A program made the translations under genes and the position numbers. A stretch of 64,000 nucleotides of DNA from Streptomyces pyxinicus (GTDB taxonomy: Bacteria > Actinomycetota > Actinomycetes > Streptomycetales > Streptomycetaceae), in NCBI RefSeq assembly GCF_024753135.1, contig NZ_JANUGP010000014.1:1-64000 (forward strand), read 5' to 3'. Below are positions 23,312 through 32,441 of the stretch, piece after piece (position 1 is the first letter of the stretch; each line of letters opens with the position of its first letter). Below the pieces are notes generated by a model that ran no database searches, had not been told where the DNA came from, and saw only the letters and a program-made list of their open reading frames with translations.

Positions 23312-24460
23312 ATGACCTCCACCCTGCTCACCGAGGACCAGCAGGCCCTCGTCGAGACCACCCTCGACTTCGCCCAGGACCACCTGGCACCGCACGCGCT
23401 GGACTGGGACCGCGACAAGCACTTCCCCGTGGACGTCCTGCGCAAGGCGGCCGGGCTCGGGCTCGGCGGCGTCTACGTCCGCGAGGCGTCCGGCGGCTCG
23501 GGACTCACCCGCGCCGACGGCGTCCTCGTCTTCGAGACCCTCGCCACCGGCTGCGCCTCCATCGCCGGCTACCTGTCCATCCACAACATGGTCGCCTGGA
23601 TGATCGACCGCTACGGCGACGACGCCCAGCGCGAACGCCTGCTGCCCCGCCTGTGCGCGATGGACGACCTCGCCGCGTACTGCCTGACCGAACCCGGCGC
23701 CGGCTCCGACGCCGCCGCCCTGGCCACCCGGGCCGTCCGGGACGGCGACCACTATGTGCTGAGCGGCGTCAAACAGTTCGTCTCCGGCGCGGGCGCCGCC
23801 CAGGTCTACGTGGTGATGGCCCGCACCGGCGGCACCGGCCCGGACGGCGTCTCGGCGTTCGTCGTCCACCGCGACGACCCCGGCCTCGGCTTCGGCCCGA
23901 ACGAACGCAAGATGGGCTGGAACGCCCAGCCCACCCGGCAGGTGATCCTGGACGCCGTCCGGCTGCCCGCCGACCGGCTCCTCGGCCGTGCGGGCGACGG
24001 CTTCCGCATCGCCATGAGCGGCCTGAACGGCGGACGCCTCGGCATCGCCGCCTGCTCCCTCGGCGGCGCCCGCAGCGCCCTCGACCGCAGCCTCGCCCAC
24101 CTCGCCGACCGGGAGGCGTTCGGCGCCCGCCTCCTCGACGCCCAGGCGCTGCGCTTCCGCCTCGCCGACATGGCCACCGAGCTGACCGCCGCCCGCGCCC
24201 TGGTGCGGCAGGCCGCCGGCGCCCTCGACGCCGGGGACCGGCAGGCGCCGTACCTGTGCGCGATGGCGAAGCGGTTCGCGACCGACACCGGGTACTCGGT
24301 CGCCGACCGCGCGCTCCAGCTGCACGGCGGCTACGGCTACCTCAGCGAGTACGGCATCGAGAAGATCGTCCGTGACCTGCGCGTCCACCAGATCCTGGAA
24401 GGAACCAACGAGATCATGCGCGTCATCGTGGCCCGTGGCCTGACGGAGGCGTTCGGATGA
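23312..24460 (+). CDS. Acyl-CoA dehydrogenase (probable isobutyryl-CoA dehydrogenase)
   Basis: 382 residues with standard FAD acyl-CoA dehydrogenase motifs: YCLTEPGAGSDAAAL, the C-terminal LQLHGGYGYLSEYGIEK, and the catalytic Glu in HQILEGTNEIMR. Family members of this length act on short branched acyl-CoAs. Position between mmsA and a 3-hydroxyisobutyryl-CoA hydrolase makes isobutyryl-CoA to methacrylyl-CoA the likely step. It starts 7 nt after mmsA, and its stop overlaps the next ATG (ATGA). Confidence 0.92.
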   Translation: MTSTLLTEDQQALVETTLDFAQDHLAPHALDWDRDKHFPVDVLRKAAGLGLGGVYVREASGGSGLTRADGVLVFETLATGCASIAGYLSIHNMVAWMIDRYGDDAQRERLLPRLCAMDDLAAYCLTEPGAGSDAAALATRAVRDGDHYVLSGVKQFVSGAGAAQVYVVMARTGGTGPDGVSAFVVHRDDPGLGFGPNERKMGWNAQPTRQVILDAVRLPADRLLGRAGDGFRIAMSGLNGGRLGIAACSLGGARSALDRSLAHLADREAFGARLLDAQALRFRLADMATELTAARALVRQAAGALDAGDRQAPYLCAMAKRFATDTGYSVADRALQLHGGYGYLSEYGIEKIVRDLRVHQILEGTNEIMRVIVARGLTEAFG

Positions 24461-25533
24461 CCGGCACCGAGGCACCCGTCCTCTTCCACACCGCCGGCCG
24501 GACCGCCCGCATCACGCTCAACCGGCCGAAGGCCCTCAACGCCCTCAACCACGAGATGGTGCGCCGCATCGGCGAGCAGCTCACCGCCTGGGAACACGAC
24601 CCGGCCGTCGAGACCGTCGTCATCACCGGCGCGGGGGAGCGCGGGCTGTGCGCCGGCGGCGACATCCGCGCCGTCCACGACGACGCCCGGGACGGCGACG
24701 GCAGCGCCTCGGCCGCGTTCTGGCGCGACGAGTACCACCTCAACGCCCGCGTCGCCCGCTACCCGAAGCCGTACGTCGCGCTCATGGACGGCATCGTCAT
24801 GGGCGGCGGCGTCGGCGTCTCCGCGCACGGCGCCGTCCGCGTCGTCACCGAACGCTCCCGGATCGCCATGCCCGAGACCGGCATCGGCTTCGTCCCCGAC
24901 GTCGGCGGCACCCACCTCCTCGGCCTGGCACCCGGCGAGCTGGGCACCCATCTCGCGCTCACCGGCGCGCACATCGGTGCCGGCGACGCCCTGCTGTGCG
25001 GACTGGCCGACCACTACATGCCGGCCGCGTCCCTCGACGCCTTCCTCGCCGACCTGGCCGGCCTGCCCGTAAGGGACGCCCTCGCCCGCCACGTCCAGCC
25101 CCCGCCGGACGGCGACCTGGACCGGCGGCGCGAGTGGATCGACGCCTGCTACCCGGCCGGCACGGTCGAGGACATCGTGACCCGGCTGCTCGACCACGGC
25201 GACCCCGCCGCCAAGGAGGCCGCCGAGACCCTGCTCACCAGGTCGCCGACCTCCCTCAAGGTCACCCTCGCCGCCCTGCGCCGGGCCCGTCGGCTCGGCT
25301 CCCTGGAGGCGGTCCTCGACCAGGAGTACCGCGTCTCCTGCGCCACCCTGAGTACCCCCGACCTGGTGGAGGGCATCCGCGCCCAGGTCGTCGACAAGGA
25401 CCGCCGGCCGCGCTGGTCGCCCGAGACCCTCGCCGAGGTCACCGACGCCGACGTGGAGCGCTTCTTCGCCCCGCTCGGCGACCGCGAACTCGGCCTCGCC
25501 GGACCCGGCGGCACTCCGGAGGTGGCCTGGTGA
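24457..25533 (+). CDS. 3-hydroxyisobutyryl-CoA hydrolase (crotonase superfamily)
   Basis: 358 residues, longer than simple enoyl-CoA hydratases, as expected for HIBCH-type hydrolases. The oxyanion-hole motifs are LCAGGDIRAVHDDA and MDGIVMGGGVGVSAHG, followed by MPETGIGFVPDVGGTHLL. The C-terminal half has the HIBCH pattern EVAW/SPTSLKVTL. It releases CoA from 3-hydroxyisobutyryl-CoA, giving the MmsB substrate. Start and stop both overlap neighbouring genes by 4 nt. Confidence 0.92.
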   Translation: MTGTEAPVLFHTAGRTARITLNRPKALNALNHEMVRRIGEQLTAWEHDPAVETVVITGAGERGLCAGGDIRAVHDDARDGDGSASAAFWRDEYHLNARVARYPKPYVALMDGIVMGGGVGVSAHGAVRVVTERSRIAMPETGIGFVPDVGGTHLLGLAPGELGTHLALTGAHIGAGDALLCGLADHYMPAASLDAFLADLAGLPVRDALARHVQPPPDGDLDRRREWIDACYPAGTVEDIVTRLLDHGDPAAKEAAETLLTRSPTSLKVTLAALRRARRLGSLEAVLDQEYRVSCATLSTPDLVEGIRAQVVDKDRRPRWSPETLAEVTDADVERFFAPLGDRELGLAGPGGTPEVAW

Positions 25534-26426
25534 GCCGTACCGTCGCGGTCATCGGCCTCGGGCACATGGGCGCCCCCATGGCGGCCAGCCTGGTCAAGGC
25601 CGGACACCGGGTGCGCGGCCACGACCTGGTGCCCGAGGCGCTGGACGGCGCCGCCCGGGCGGGCGTCGAGCCCGCCGCCTCCGCCGCCGAGGCGGTGGCG
25701 GACGCCGAGACGGTCGTCACCATGCTGCCCACGGGCGGTCACGTCCTCGGCCTCTACGACACCGTCCTGGCCGCCGCCCGGCCCGGCACCCTCTTCGTGG
25801 ACTGCTCCACCATCGACGTCGCCGACGCCCGCACCGCCCACGAACGCGCCGTCGCCGCCGGTATGCGCGCCCTGGACGCGCCCGTCTCCGGTGGTGTGGC
25901 CGGCGCCGAGGCCGCCACGCTCACCTTCATGGCCGGCGGCCCGGAAGCGGAGTTCGCCGAGGCCCGGCCGCTGCTGGAGGCCATGGGCCGCAAGGTGGTG
26001 CACTGCGGCGGCCCGGGCGCCGGACAGGCCGCCAAGATCTGCAACAACATGATCCTCGGCGTCTCCATGATCGCCGTGAGCGAGGCCTTCGTCCTGGGCG
26101 AGAGCCTCGGCCTCTCCCACCAGGCGCTGTACGACGTGGCGTCCACCGCGTCCGGACAGTGCTGGGCCCTCACCGCCAACTGCCCCGTCCCCGGCCCCGT
26201 ACCGGCCAGCCCCGCCAACCGCGACTACCGCCCCGGCTTCGCCGCCGCCCTCATGGCCAAGGACCTGGGCCTCGCGGCCGACGCGGCCCGCGCGGGCGGT
26301 GTACGCGCGGAACTCGGGTTTCGGGCAGCCGACTTGTACGCGACGTACGCCGAACGCGTCGGCACCGGAGAGGACTTCTCCGGCATCGTACGCACCATCC
26401 GGGACCGGAGCGGAGACCAGACGTGA
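25530..26426 (+). CDS. mmsB: 3-hydroxyisobutyrate dehydrogenase
   Basis: 298 residues of the beta-hydroxyacid dehydrogenase family. The N-terminal Rossmann motif is GLGHMGAPMAASLVKAGH; the substrate loop is DAPVSGGVAGAEAATLTFM; the catalytic Lys is in GQAAKICNNM. It oxidises 3-hydroxyisobutyrate to methylmalonate semialdehyde, the MmsA substrate. GTG 25530 overlaps the previous stop and the stop overlaps the next GTG, so the operon is translationally coupled throughout. Confidence 0.95.
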   Translation: MSRTVAVIGLGHMGAPMAASLVKAGHRVRGHDLVPEALDGAARAGVEPAASAAEAVADAETVVTMLPTGGHVLGLYDTVLAAARPGTLFVDCSTIDVADARTAHERAVAAGMRALDAPVSGGVAGAEAATLTFMAGGPEAEFAEARPLLEAMGRKVVHCGGPGAGQAAKICNNMILGVSMIAVSEAFVLGESLGLSHQALYDVASTASGQCWALTANCPVPGPVPASPANRDYRPGFAAALMAKDLGLAADAARAGGVRAELGFRAADLYATYAERVGTGEDFSGIVRTIRDRSGDQT

Positions 26427-27214
26427 CCACCACCCCGGACACCGGGTACGAGACGATCCTGGTCGAGCGCAAGGGGCGCGTCGCCCTGCTGACCCTCAAC
26501 CGGCCCAAGGCGCTCAACGCCCTGAACCTCCAGGTGATGGCGGAGGTCGTGGCCGCCGCCGAGGCCCTCGACCGCGACCCCGACTGCGGCTGCCTCGTCA
26601 TCACCGGCTCGGCCAGGGCGTTCGCGGCCGGCGCCGACATCAAGGAGATGCGGCCCCAGGGGTACCTGGACATGTACCTCGCCGACTGGTTCGCCGCCTG
26701 GGACCGGCTCGGGCACCTGCGCACCCCCACCGTGGCGGCGGTCGCCGGATACGCGCTCGGCGGCGGCTGCGAACTGGCGATGCTCTGCGACGTGCTGCTC
26801 GCGGCGGACACGGCCGTCTTCGGGCAGCCCGAGATCAAACTCGGGGTGCTCCCCGGCATCGGCGGCTCCCAGCGGCTGACCCGCGCGGTCGGCAAGGCCA
26901 AGGCCATGGAGCTGTGCCTGACCGGCCGCACCATGGACGCGGCCGAGGCCGAACGCGCCGGCCTGGTCTCCCGGGTCGTCCCCGCCGACGACCTGCTCGG
27001 CGAGGCGCTGGCCGTGGCCGACACGATCGCCGCGATGTCACTCCCGGTGGCGATGATGGTGAAGGAGGCGGTCGGCAGGGCCTTCGAGACCACGCTCGCG
27101 GAAGGCGTCCGCTTCGAACGCCGCCTGTTCCACGCGGCGTTCGCCACCGCCGACCAGAAGGAGGGCATGGCCGCCTTCATCGACAAGCGGCCACCGGAGT
27201 TCCGGCACCGGTGA
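26423..27214 (+). CDS. Enoyl-CoA hydratase (probable methacrylyl-CoA hydratase)
   Basis: 263 residues with crotonase motifs AFAAGADIKEM and GYALGGGCELAMLCD, and the second Glu region GQPEIKLGVLPGIGG. In this operon it would hydrate methacrylyl-CoA to 3-hydroxyisobutyryl-CoA, between the acyl-CoA dehydrogenase and the hydrolase. A general fatty-acid hydratase cannot be excluded from sequence alone. GTG 26423 overlaps the mmsB stop. It is the last operon gene; 174 nt without an evident hairpin follow. Confidence 0.93.
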   Translation: MTTTPDTGYETILVERKGRVALLTLNRPKALNALNLQVMAEVVAAAEALDRDPDCGCLVITGSARAFAAGADIKEMRPQGYLDMYLADWFAAWDRLGHLRTPTVAAVAGYALGGGCELAMLCDVLLAADTAVFGQPEIKLGVLPGIGGSQRLTRAVGKAKAMELCLTGRTMDAAEAERAGLVSRVVPADDLLGEALAVADTIAAMSLPVAMMVKEAVGRAFETTLAEGVRFERRLFHAAFATADQKEGMAAFIDKRPPEFRHR

Positions 27215-27388
27215 GGGGGGCGCCGGCCCGTCCTGCGGGGCGGCGAACCGGCCACGCCGGACGGGGGCCGCTCCGCGACCCCGGTCACCCTCGGAGCACA
27301 CCCTGCTCCCGCCCGGCGGCGGAAACGCGACATCGGTCGGCGGACCGGCCCGTGGCGCTCGCCGCCTGACGGGAGGAGGGTGGGCCCC

Positions 27389-28192
27389 ATGCCATGGATC
27401 AGCCACCGGGCGGACGACTCCTGCCTGCTGCACGCCGCCGTCGTCGGAGCCGGGCCCACCCTGGTCCTCCTGCACGCCGGCGGCCCGGACCACCGGAGCA
27501 TGCTCCCGCTGGCCGAACGGCTCGCGGACCGCCATCAGGTCGTCCTGCCGGACCTGCGCGGTTACGGCCGCTCGGTGTGCACCGACCCGGCCCGCTACAC
27601 CTGGGCCCGCTACACGGCCGACGTGATCCGGCTCCTGGACCACCTGGGCGTCGCGCGTGCCGCGCTCGGCGGGGCGGGCCTCGGCTCCACCATCACGCTC
27701 AGGACGGCCGCCGCCCACCCGGACCGGGTGCGGGCCGCCGTACTGATCGGGGTCGAGGACATCGAGGAGGACGACGCCGCCGAGCAGGCCGAGATCCGCT
27801 ACCTCGACGCGTTCGCCGCCCGGGTCGCCGCCGAGGGACTGCAGGCTGCCTGGGCACCCGTGCTCGACCAACTCCCGCCGGTCGTCGGAGAGATGGTGCG
27901 GGACGCCGTACCCCGTTCCGACCCCGCCAGCATCGCGGCGGCCGCGTCCATCGGGCACGACCGGGCCTTCCGGGGCGTCGCCGACCTCGCCGCCGTCACC
28001 GTGCCGACGCTGGTGTTCCCGGGCGCCGACCCACGGCACCCGACCGCACTCGCGCGGGAGGTGGCCGCCACCCTGCCCGGCGGCCGGCTTGCCTCGGCCG
28101 CGATCGACGCCCGGCTACGCACCGCCGAGGATCTGGCCGCCGCCCTCGCACCGGCCGTCCGCGCCTTCCTCGGCACCGGGACGGCGCCCTGA
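27389..28192 (+). CDS. Alpha/beta-hydrolase-fold protein lacking the nucleophile serine
   Basis: 267 residues. The fold is clear: GAGPTLVLLHAGGPDHRSM (oxyanion region), VVLPDLRGYGRS, and the late LVFPGADPRHP. The nucleophile elbow, normally G-x-S-x-G, reads LGGAGLGST, with Ala-Gly in place of the Ser. The usual catalytic His near the C-terminus is also not evident. It may be a non-catalytic binding protein or a decayed hydrolase. It has GGGAGGAGGG before ATG 27389 and stands alone after the valine operon. Confidence 0.85.
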   Translation: MPWISHRADDSCLLHAAVVGAGPTLVLLHAGGPDHRSMLPLAERLADRHQVVLPDLRGYGRSVCTDPARYTWARYTADVIRLLDHLGVARAALGGAGLGSTITLRTAAAHPDRVRAAVLIGVEDIEEDDAAEQAEIRYLDAFAARVAAEGLQAAWAPVLDQLPPVVGEMVRDAVPRSDPASIAAAASIGHDRAFRGVADLAAVTVPTLVFPGADPRHPTALAREVAATLPGGRLASAAIDARLRTAEDLAAALAPAVRAFLGTGTAP

Positions 28193-28216
28193 ACCGGCCG
28201 CCTCCGCTCACTCGGT

Positions 28217-28238
28217 CCGGCCCGCGGCACCGGGCCGG
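28217..28238. terminator. Bidirectional stem-loop between convergent genes
   Basis: Inverted repeat CCGGCCCG / CGGGCCGG with a 6-nt loop, located exactly between two convergent genes. It has no U-tract, and the short stem gives moderate support. Confidence 0.55.
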
Positions 28239-28241
28239 TGC

Positions 28242-29489
28242 TCAGGGAACCTCTTCCAGCAGCCGGATGAGCGCGTGCAGGTGAGGGCTCAGCTCGTCCT
28301 CGTCCAGCCCGTCCGGCATCGGGGGCGGCTGCGGGGCCCTGCGGAACCGTGAGGTCTCGTTGGCGGCCCGCCAGGCGATGGCCAGGGCGCGGACGTCACC
28401 CCGGGCCAACTCGGCCCGCAGCGGCAGCAGTTCCTCCAGCCACGGCCCGGGATCGTGGTAGACGTAGGAAAGCTCACCGTCCGACTCCTCGCGGTGCAGG
28501 CGGAGCACGAGATCGTCACCGTCGACCGTGCCGGTCACGCCGAACCCGCCCTCGTACGCGGCCACCAGGGCACCGGACGCCGCCGGCAGCCGGAGCCACA
28601 GCGTGCGCGTTCCGCACTGGTCGAAGTGGAGCCCCGCGTCGACATACCGGCGGACGACGTCTTCCACCACTTTGGAGGACGGCCGCTCGTCGTACCCGGA
28701 CCACCGGTCAAGGACGACGGAGTCAGACGTGACCTCGGCCCCGGGCAGCTCCGCGCGCAGCTCCAGCCTCTGCCGTTCGGTGAGCGGGCGGTCGAGTGCC
28801 CGGAACTCGTAGTACCAGTGCGTGGCCCGGCTCTTCCAGTCCCACGGCACCGACGTCAGCAGGGGGCCGGGAACCCGGCCGCGCACCTCTTCCCGGTACC
28901 GCGCCCAGCCTCGGACGGCACCCCGGACGAGGTCGCCGTCCGGGTCCAGCTCCATGCCGTCCTCCGTGTCCAGCCCGAGATCCCGCTCGGCCCGGTCCCG
29001 GCCCGGCGCGTCGTCGCCGTAGGTCTCCGTCAGGTACCAGCCGAGGAACGCCGAGCGGCGGGCCGCCTGTTGCTCGTCACCCGCGCGCCCGAGCTGTGCG
29101 TGGACGGCCCGCACCAGTCCCGCCGGGTCCGGGTGCTCGGTCCGCATGCGCGCCAGCTGGACGCGGAAGAGCTGGACGAGCGCCCCGATGTCGCGGTCCG
29201 CTTCCGGGCGGGTCCGGTAGGCGTCGGCCGGCGCGGCCAGCCGGGCCAGCGTCGCGGAGGTCAGCTCGGTCAGGAGGCGCGGGCAGGAGGCGGAGCGCAA
29301 CGGTATCCGCTGCGGCTCCGCCGTCCCGCCGGTGCCGTCACCGGTGCCCGGTGGCTCCACCAGGAGCATCCCCGCCCGCTCGTCCAGCCACAGCCGGTAC
29401 CGGCCCCCGCCGTGTGCCGCGTGGGCGGCGGTGATCCTGTCGAGTTCCCGTGCGTCCGCCCCCGTGGCGACGTGCTGATCCTGGCGCAT
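28242..29489 (-). CDS. Hypothetical protein (415 residues)
   Basis: No family recognised. The protein is soluble, rich in Glu/Asp/Arg/Leu, without signal peptide or membrane helix. It has a Trp/Tyr-rich central segment (SVPWDWKSRATHWYYEFRAL) and a C-terminal stretch of alternating charged helices. Codon use matches the neighbours, so it is a real gene. Convergent with the hydrolase-like gene and divergent from the GH92 gene; context gives no clue to function. Confidence 0.75.
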   Translation of the reverse strand: MRQDQHVATGADARELDRITAAHAAHGGGRYRLWLDERAGMLLVEPPGTGDGTGGTAEPQRIPLRSASCPRLLTELTSATLARLAAPADAYRTRPEADRDIGALVQLFRVQLARMRTEHPDPAGLVRAVHAQLGRAGDEQQAARRSAFLGWYLTETYGDDAPGRDRAERDLGLDTEDGMELDPDGDLVRGAVRGWARYREEVRGRVPGPLLTSVPWDWKSRATHWYYEFRALDRPLTERQRLELRAELPGAEVTSDSVVLDRWSGYDERPSSKVVEDVVRRYVDAGLHFDQCGTRTLWLRLPAASGALVAAYEGGFGVTGTVDGDDLVLRLHREESDGELSYVYHDPGPWLEELLPLRAELARGDVRALAIAWRAANETSRFRRAPQPPPMPDGLDEDELSPHLHALIRLLEEVP

Positions 29490-29651
29490 GGATGAGGTCT
29501 CCCGTCCGGCTGGTGCCCGCTGCGGCCCCTGGGTTCACCATCGTGCCAACTCGTCCCGCTCTCCGCACGGTTACCCACGGCTTCGCCAACTCCCCTGGTG
29601 CCTCACACCTTGACGCCCCACCGGCGCCCACGAAGAATGACCGGCAGCCCT

Positions 29652-29663
29652 GACAACGTTGTC
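29652..29663. promoter_or_regulatory. Palindromic operator over the GH92 translation start region
   Basis: GACAACGTTGTC is a perfect 12-bp palindrome (TGACAACGTTGTCG in context) ending one base before the GH92 ribosome-binding site GAAAGG. Its form, centred on a CG step, is typical of LacI-family operators that control glycoside-hydrolase genes. Confidence 0.75.
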
Positions 29664-29672
29664 GAAAGGCGC

Positions 29673-32033
29673 ATGATGAAACGACGCACCAGCCGTCACC
29701 GCCCGCGCGCCCTGGGCGTGTTGGCGGTGGCCGCACTGCTCGGCACGGCACTGGCGGCGCCCGCCGCGCACGCCACGGCGGGCGCCCCGGAACGCGCGGA
29801 CCGGCTGACCGACCTGGTCAACCCGTTCATCGGCACGGAGAACGAGGGGAACACCTACCCCGGCGCGGCCGTGCCGTTCGGAATGGTCCAGTTCTCCCCG
29901 GACACCGGGCACAACACCGGCTACGACTACTCGCAGGACCACATCCGCGGCTTCTCCCTGGTCCACCTCTCCGGCGTCGGCTGCGGACTGGGCGGCGACC
30001 TCCCCGTACTGCCCACGACCGGCGACCTCACCAGCACGGACAACGCCACGTACGCCGCCCGCTTCAGCCACGACGACGAGAGCGCCTCGCCCGGCTACTA
30101 CAAGGTCGGCCTGGACAGCGGCGTCGAGGCCGAACTGACCGCGACCGCGCGCACCGCCGTGCAGCGCTACACCTTCCCGGCCACCGGCAAGGCCAACGTG
30201 CTGCTCAACGCCGGGCAGTCACTGCACAGGACACTGCACACCGACGTCGAGATCCTCGACAACCGGACCGTGCGGACGGCCATCACGGGCAGCGGCTTCT
30301 GCCAGGACACCAAGCCCTACACGGTCTACACGATCACGCGCTTCGACCGCCCGTTCACCGCGTCCGGCACCTGGAAGGGCGCCGACGTCACCGAGGGCGC
30401 GAAGAGTTCACGCGCGGACGGCGAACGCAACGGCGCCTTCGTGCGCTTCGACACCACCAAGGACCGCACCGTCGAGGCGACCACCGCCCTGTCGTACGTC
30501 GACGCGAAGGGCGCGGCGCGCAACCTCCGCGCCGAGGGCGGCCGTTCCTTGGACCGGGCGCACCGGGCCGCACGCGACGCCTGGGAGGACCGGCTCGACG
30601 ACGTCCGCGCCCAGGGCGGCGGTACGACCCTGCGGCGGACCTTCTACTCCTCGCTGTACCGCTCCTTCCTCGCCCCCAACATCGGCAGCGACGCCGACGG
30701 GCGCTACACCGGCTGGGACCAGCGCGTCCACCGCGCCAAGGGCTTCACCTACTACCAGAACTGGTCGCTGTGGGACACCTATCGCACCCAGACCCAGTTG
30801 CTGTCGCTGCTGGCGCCCCGCGAGGCGCGTGACATGGCGCTGTCCGTGCTCCGTGTCGAGAAGGACAGCGGCTGGCTGCCCAAATGGGGGTACGGCACGG
30901 TCGAGACCAACATCATGACCGGCGACCCCGTCACTCCCTTCCTCACCAACGCCTACCAGCAGGGCCTGCTGAGGGGACACGAGGAGGAGGCCTACCGGGC
31001 GCTGAAGAAGAACGCCGACGGCGTCCCGCCCGCCGACTCCGCCGCCGTCGGCCGCGAGGCCAACGAGGAGTACATCGCCGAGGGGTTCGCCCCCTACGTC
31101 AAGGACCGGCCGCACGCCAAGCCCGGCGACTCCGACTACGACCACGGCGCCTCGGCCACCCTGGAGTACGCCCTCTCCGACGCCATGCTCGGCCGGATGG
31201 CCAAGGACCTGGGGCACCGCGCGGACGCCCGGCGGTACGCGGAACGGTCGCGGAACTACCGGAAGATCTTCGACGAGTCGACCGGGTTCTTCCGCGCGCG
31301 GGACGCCTCGGGCGCCTTCACCGGACCGGCCGACCCGGCGCGGAGCGAGGGCTTCCACGAGGGGACGTCGTGGCAGTACCAGTGGCTGGTGCCGCAGGAC
31401 CTGCCCGGCATGATCGGCCTGATCGGCGGGAAGAACGCGGCCAACGGCCGGCTCGACTCCTTCTTCGCCTACGACCGGCTGGTGGCCGACCCGGCGAAGA
31501 CCGCCCGCGAGGTGTGGGTCAACGGGCCGTACGACTACTACAACGCCGACAAGTACAACCCGCAGAACGAGCCCGACCTGATAGCCCCGTACACCTACCT
31601 CTCGACCGGGCAGCCCTGGAAGACCACCGACGTGGTGCACGCCGCGCTGACCCTCTTCACCGACGCCCCGACCGGCATGACCGGCAACGACGACCTCGGC
31701 ACCATGTCCGCCTGGAACGTGCTGTCGTCCATCGGCCTCTTCCCGGTCCAGCCCGGCACCGACACCTGGGGCCTGTCCACCCCCGTCTTCGCCCGCGTCG
31801 ACCTCACCCTCGACCGCCGCTACTACCCCGAGGGCCGGCTGACCGTCCGGGCACCGGGCACCTCGGACTCGCAGCGGTACATCCAGTCCGCCCGCGCCGA
31901 CGGGGCCGACTACGGCAGGACGTACCTCACCACAGGCCGGCTCCGCGGCCTGCGCGACCTGTCCTTCCGGGTCGGCTCGACGCCGTCCTCTTGGGGGACC
32001 GGGACGGACGCGGCGCCGCCCGTGGTGAACTGA
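29673..32033 (+). CDS. Secreted GH92 alpha-mannosidase
   Basis: 786 residues. Signal peptide: RRTSRHRPRALG, then a hydrophobic run and cleavage near AAHATA. GH92 features follow: LVNPFIGTENEGNTYPGA, PFGMVQFSPDTG, and the catalytic/calcium region TGNDDLGTMSAWNVLSSIGLFP. These are exo-acting Ca2+-dependent mannosidases that trim alpha-mannosides from glycans outside the cell. Tandem start codons (29673, 29676) follow GAAAGG. The upstream palindrome suggests repression relieved by a sugar. No accessory binding domain is visible. The gene is single, with no transporter nearby. Confidence 0.93.
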   Translation: MMKRRTSRHRPRALGVLAVAALLGTALAAPAAHATAGAPERADRLTDLVNPFIGTENEGNTYPGAAVPFGMVQFSPDTGHNTGYDYSQDHIRGFSLVHLSGVGCGLGGDLPVLPTTGDLTSTDNATYAARFSHDDESASPGYYKVGLDSGVEAELTATARTAVQRYTFPATGKANVLLNAGQSLHRTLHTDVEILDNRTVRTAITGSGFCQDTKPYTVYTITRFDRPFTASGTWKGADVTEGAKSSRADGERNGAFVRFDTTKDRTVEATTALSYVDAKGAARNLRAEGGRSLDRAHRAARDAWEDRLDDVRAQGGGTTLRRTFYSSLYRSFLAPNIGSDADGRYTGWDQRVHRAKGFTYYQNWSLWDTYRTQTQLLSLLAPREARDMALSVLRVEKDSGWLPKWGYGTVETNIMTGDPVTPFLTNAYQQGLLRGHEEEAYRALKKNADGVPPADSAAVGREANEEYIAEGFAPYVKDRPHAKPGDSDYDHGASATLEYALSDAMLGRMAKDLGHRADARRYAERSRNYRKIFDESTGFFRARDASGAFTGPADPARSEGFHEGTSWQYQWLVPQDLPGMIGLIGGKNAANGRLDSFFAYDRLVADPAKTAREVWVNGPYDYYNADKYNPQNEPDLIAPYTYLSTGQPWKTTDVVHAALTLFTDAPTGMTGNDDLGTMSAWNVLSSIGLFPVQPGTDTWGLSTPVFARVDLTLDRRYYPEGRLTVRAPGTSDSQRYIQSARADGADYGRTYLTTGRLRGLRDLSFRVGSTPSSWGTGTDAAPPVVN

Positions 32034-32034
32034 C

Positions 32035-32053
32035 GCCGCCTCCCCGCGGCGGC
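32035..32053. terminator. Short stem-loop between convergent GH92 and STAS genes
   Basis: GCCGCC / GGCGGC inverted repeat with a 7-nt loop directly after the GH92 stop. Weak support on its own; position between convergent genes favours a terminator. Confidence 0.4.
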
Positions 32054-32084
32054 CCGGAGTCGCGGACCGCCCCCCGCGTGGCGT

Positions 32085-32441
32085 TCACGCCGCCGCGGTG
32101 AGGGCGGTCGCCGTGGCTATCGCCGTCTCCGCGCGGGCGTGGATGACCAGCCGGATTCCGCGCGTGTCGGCACCGGCCTCCAGCAGCCGTCGTACCGGGG
32201 CACCGCAGGCGGCCACCGACAGCACCACGCCGAGGTCGCTGCACAGACGGTGCGCGCGCAGCACGACACTGACCACGGCCTCCGTCGCGGCGTCATCGTC
32301 GAGCACGATCACGGCGAACGCCGGCCTGCGCACCCGGACCAGATCGCCGATGTCGGTCAGCAGGCCGGCCCGTCCGTCGACGCCGGGGTCTTCATGGACC
32401 GTGATGACGAGGACATCCTGCTGGAGGGAATGGGACATCAT
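32085..32441 (-). CDS. STAS-domain-like protein (anti-sigma-factor-antagonist type)
   Basis: 118 residues with the alternating beta-alpha pattern of STAS proteins: QQDVLVITVHEDPGVDG, FAVIVLDDDAATEAVVSVVLRAH, GVVLSVAACGAPVRRLLEAG. The usual phosphorylated Ser segment is not a clear match, so the fold is supported better than the switch function. Tandem ATGs at 32441/32438 follow AAAGGACGAG. GHKL kinase-type partners exist in the window (40197, 50213) but are not adjacent. Confidence 0.6.
   Translation of the reverse strand: MMSHSLQQDVLVITVHEDPGVDGRAGLLTDIGDLVRVRRPAFAVIVLDDDAATEAVVSVVLRAHRLCSDLGVVLSVAACGAPVRRLLEAGADTRGIRLVIHARAETAIATATALTAAA

Noticed and set aside
30408..31640. 410-codon minus-strand frame
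   Set aside because: Antisense to the GH92 gene, whose motifs and signal peptide are clear.
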